64,000 nucleotides of DNA, taken from positions 1 to 64,000 of the forward strand of contig DASZSW010000023.1 of NCBI GenBank assembly GCA_035548515.1, in the 5' to 3' direction. The notes under the pieces were generated by a model. It ran no database searches. It saw only the letters and a list, made by a program, of their open reading frames with translations, and was not told where the DNA came from. Shown here piece after piece: positions 62,377-64,000 of this stretch. Each line of letters begins with the position of its first letter. Position 1 is the first letter of the stretch. Source of the DNA: DASZQY01 sp035548515. Lineage in GTDB: Bacteria; Pseudomonadota; Alphaproteobacteria; Rhizobiales; Kaistiaceae. Position numbers and translations under genes: made by a program.

Positions 62377-63684
62377 ATGACCGCTAACCGCCTGGCGTTT
62401 CACAGCGTATTTCGCTCACCGCTTCGCGCGCTTCTGGCCGCGTCGGCGGCGATGATCGCCATTGTCGGGACGGCCCCCGCGGCCGAGGATCCCATCCAGG
62501 AAGTGCTCCAGAACGGCAGCGCGGAGTGGTCGGACGGTTTCGACGCGGCCTCGGTTGGCGCGGCCGACGTGCGGACCTCCATCCCGACGCTGTCGCCGAG
62601 CATCCTGGCGCCGATGCAGGCGGCCATCGCGCAGTACTCGCAGATTGCGGCGCAGGGCGGCTGGCCGACCGTCCCGTCGGATAAATCGCTGAAGATCGGC
62701 ATGCGCGATCCAGCCGTGGCGATCCTGCGCCAGCGCTTGGCGATCACGGGCGACCTGCCGCGTGAGGCCGGCGCGACGCAGTCGGACGTTTTTGATTCTT
62801 ATGTCGACGCGGCGGTGCGGCGCATCCAGGCCCGCCACGGCATCCAGCCGGACGGTGTCGTCGGCGACACGACATTCGCTGCGCTCAACATTCCGGTCAG
62901 CTTGCGGCTGACGCAGCTTGCCAACAACATGACGCGGCTGAAGGCTTTCCTGTCGAAGCCGCTGCCGCCGCGCTACGTCATGGTCAACATTCCGGCGGCG
63001 AGCGTCGAGGCGGTCGAGAATGGCGTCGTTGTCCAGCGTCACACCGCGGTCGTCGGCAAGGTCGATCGGCCGTCGCCGATCGTGAATTCCAAGATCACCG
63101 AGATCAACTTCCATCCGTACTGGACGGTGCCGGCGTCGATCATCAAGCGCGACCTGATCCCGCTGATGCAGAAGGACCCCACCTATCTCGCGACGTGGAA
63201 GATCCGCATCTTCGACAAGAAGGGGCAGGAAATCCAGCCGACCGAGATCGACTGGAGCACCGACCAGGCGACCAAGGGCTACATGTTCAAGCAGGATCCC
63301 GGCGACGAGAATTCGCTGGGCATCGTGAAGATCAATTTCCCAAGCCCGGAAGGCGTGTACATGCACGACACGCCGCACAAGGGCACGTTCAACGACGATT
63401 ACCGCTTCGATTCGTCCGGCTGCGTGCGCATCCAGAACGTGCGAGAGCTGGTGACCTGGATTCTGCGCGACACCCCCGGCCAGACACCGGACATGATCGA
63501 GTCGGAATTCCGCAACGGTCAGCGGCTCGACGTGAAGGTCGGCAATCCGGTCCCGCTGCACTGGGTGTACATCACGGCGTGGGCGAGCACCGAAGGCATC
63601 GTCAACTTCCGCAGCGACATCTACAATCTCGACGGCCTCGAGCAGTATACCGCCGAGGAAGACGGGCAGGGGCAGCCGCTCTAG
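62377..63684 (+). CDS. ldtP: L,D-transpeptidase (YkuD), LdtP-like
   Basis: The 435-residue enzyme makes 3-3 cross-links in peptidoglycan, or attaches proteins to it. A signal or anchor (LRALLAASAAMIAIVGTAPAAA region) is followed by a peptidoglycan-binding domain at about 105-170 (AVRRIQARHGIQPDGVVGDTTFAALN) and a YkuD domain (about 195-390) with YMHDTPHKGTF (His330) and SSGCVRIQN (catalytic Cys349). The long insert and neighbours fit LdtP. Start is ATG 62377. Confidence 0.9.
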   Translation: MTANRLAFHSVFRSPLRALLAASAAMIAIVGTAPAAEDPIQEVLQNGSAEWSDGFDAASVGAADVRTSIPTLSPSILAPMQAAIAQYSQIAAQGGWPTVPSDKSLKIGMRDPAVAILRQRLAITGDLPREAGATQSDVFDSYVDAAVRRIQARHGIQPDGVVGDTTFAALNIPVSLRLTQLANNMTRLKAFLSKPLPPRYVMVNIPAASVEAVENGVVVQRHTAVVGKVDRPSPIVNSKITEINFHPYWTVPASIIKRDLIPLMQKDPTYLATWKIRIFDKKGQEIQPTEIDWSTDQATKGYMFKQDPGDENSLGIVKINFPSPEGVYMHDTPHKGTFNDDYRFDSSGCVRIQNVRELVTWILRDTPGQTPDMIESEFRNGQRLDVKVGNPVPLHWVYITAWASTEGIVNFRSDIYNLDGLEQYTAEEDGQGQPL

Positions 63685-63706
63685 GCAACATCGCCACGCG
63701 GTTCTT

Positions 63707-63728
63707 CCCGGTCTGACAGGCGACCGGG
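63707..63728 (+). other. Hairpin before the last gene
   Basis: CCCGGTC (63707-63713) and GACCGGG (63722-63728) form a 7-bp stem with an 8-bp loop, without a T-run. Its 3' arm overlaps the GGGAGGG ribosome site of the next gene, so it could affect translation or be a weak terminator. Confidence 0.4.
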
Positions 63729-63740
63729 AGGGCCGCAGAC

Positions 63741-64000
63741 ATGGCGAAGCAATACGATCACATCGACGAGAAGCAGCGCGCGTTCATCGAACGGCAGCAT
63801 GTCTTCTTCGTCGCATCGGCCACGGCGGACAGCCGGGTCAACGTCTCGCCGAAGGGGCTGGACGCGCTCCGGGTGCTCGGACCCAATTCGGCCGCCTATC
63901 TCGACCTCACCGGCAGCGGCAACGAGACCGCGGCGCACATGCTTGCCGACGGCCGCATGACAATCATGTTCTGCGCGTTCGACGGTCCACCGCTGATCCT
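63741..64000 (+). CDS. Pyridoxamine 5'-phosphate oxidase family protein, N-terminal part
   Basis: Starting at ATG 63741 after GGGAGGG, 86 codons run off the window edge. The visible part reads MAKQYDHIDEKQRAFIERQH, VFFVASATADSRVNVSPKGLDALRVLGPN, and YLDLTGSGNETAAHMLADGRMTIMFCAF. This is the split-barrel FMN-binding fold (PNPOx-like), in the group of small flavin proteins without known substrate, not the PdxH enzyme. The rest is outside the window. Confidence 0.85.
   Translation, partial: MAKQYDHIDEKQRAFIERQHVFFVASATADSRVNVSPKGLDALRVLGPNSAAYLDLTGSGNETAAHMLADGRMTIMFCAFDGPPLI

Overview
This is a GC-rich, gene-dense chromosomal window from an alphaproteobacterium, most likely order Hyphomicrobiales (Rhizobiales). 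The evidence is the gene content: a phasin, EipB (DUF1849), a Porin_2-type porin, a BA14K-like protein, the DUF6163-ldtR-ldtP cassette, DUF3775 and the rsh-pyrE-DUF2062-pdxJ-acpS-lepB-rnc-era operon. I cannot name the genus. I see no phage, insertion sequence, conjugative gene, CRISPR array or recognisable defence island. Genes at both edges are cut.

Layout. 0-8.3 kb: a D,D-carboxypeptidase (partial), phasin, clpS-clpA, a leftward ridA-GDPD-GNAT-HIT operon and eipB. 8.3-13.6 kb: dinB with an N-terminal zinc ribbon, then a tightly coupled gatC-gatA-RidA-(96-aa protein)-gatB operon. 13.6-19.3 kb: a putative outer-membrane barrel with a Cys-rich CTDC-like tail, a MarR/MFS divergent pair, a lipoprotein-DoxX pair, a Sel1-like protein and a LuxR-type regulator. 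19.4-24.6 kb: a probable sugar-acid catabolic cluster (pentonate-type dehydratase, semialdehyde dehydrogenase, COG3618 hydrolase) and tRNA-Ser(GCU). 25-29.4 kb: a porin, then an operon of a BON-repeat/OmpA protein and two small membrane proteins. 29.4-37.9 kb: alpha/beta hydrolase, Slt-type transglycosylase, dapA, smpB, DUF3775, periplasmic ClpP-like protein, UdgB, NYN nuclease, rpoZ. 37.9-50.2 kb: the rsh-to-era operon on the minus strand, an SDR, recO, a 0.9-kb repeat-filled gap, parC and a SnoaL-like protein. 50.5-64 kb: autotransporter, YbaL-type antiporter, bpt, RDD protein, an unrecognised 501-aa membrane protein, threonine dehydratase, hemB, DUF6163, ldtR, ldtP and a partial PNPOx-family gene.

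How it fits together. Most of the window is housekeeping: proteolysis (clpS/clpA), tRNA-dependent amidation (gatCAB), ribosome rescue (smpB), stringent response (rsh, rpoZ), RNA processing (rnc, era), lipid, vitamin and haem cofactors (acpS, pdxJ, hemB), and topology and repair (parC, recO, dinB, udgB). A second theme is the envelope: D,D-carboxypeptidase, EipB, porin, BON/OmpA protein, Slt, LdtP, autotransporter and CTDC-tailed barrel.

I did not find a discrete, clearly undescribed system. The best leads are the BON-repeat/OmpA three-gene operon, the CTDC-tailed barrel, the RidA and 96-aa genes inside the gat operon, the unrecognised 501-aa membrane protein, the structured and repeat-rich gap before parC, and a probable local inversion that has turned the rsh-era block against rpoZ.
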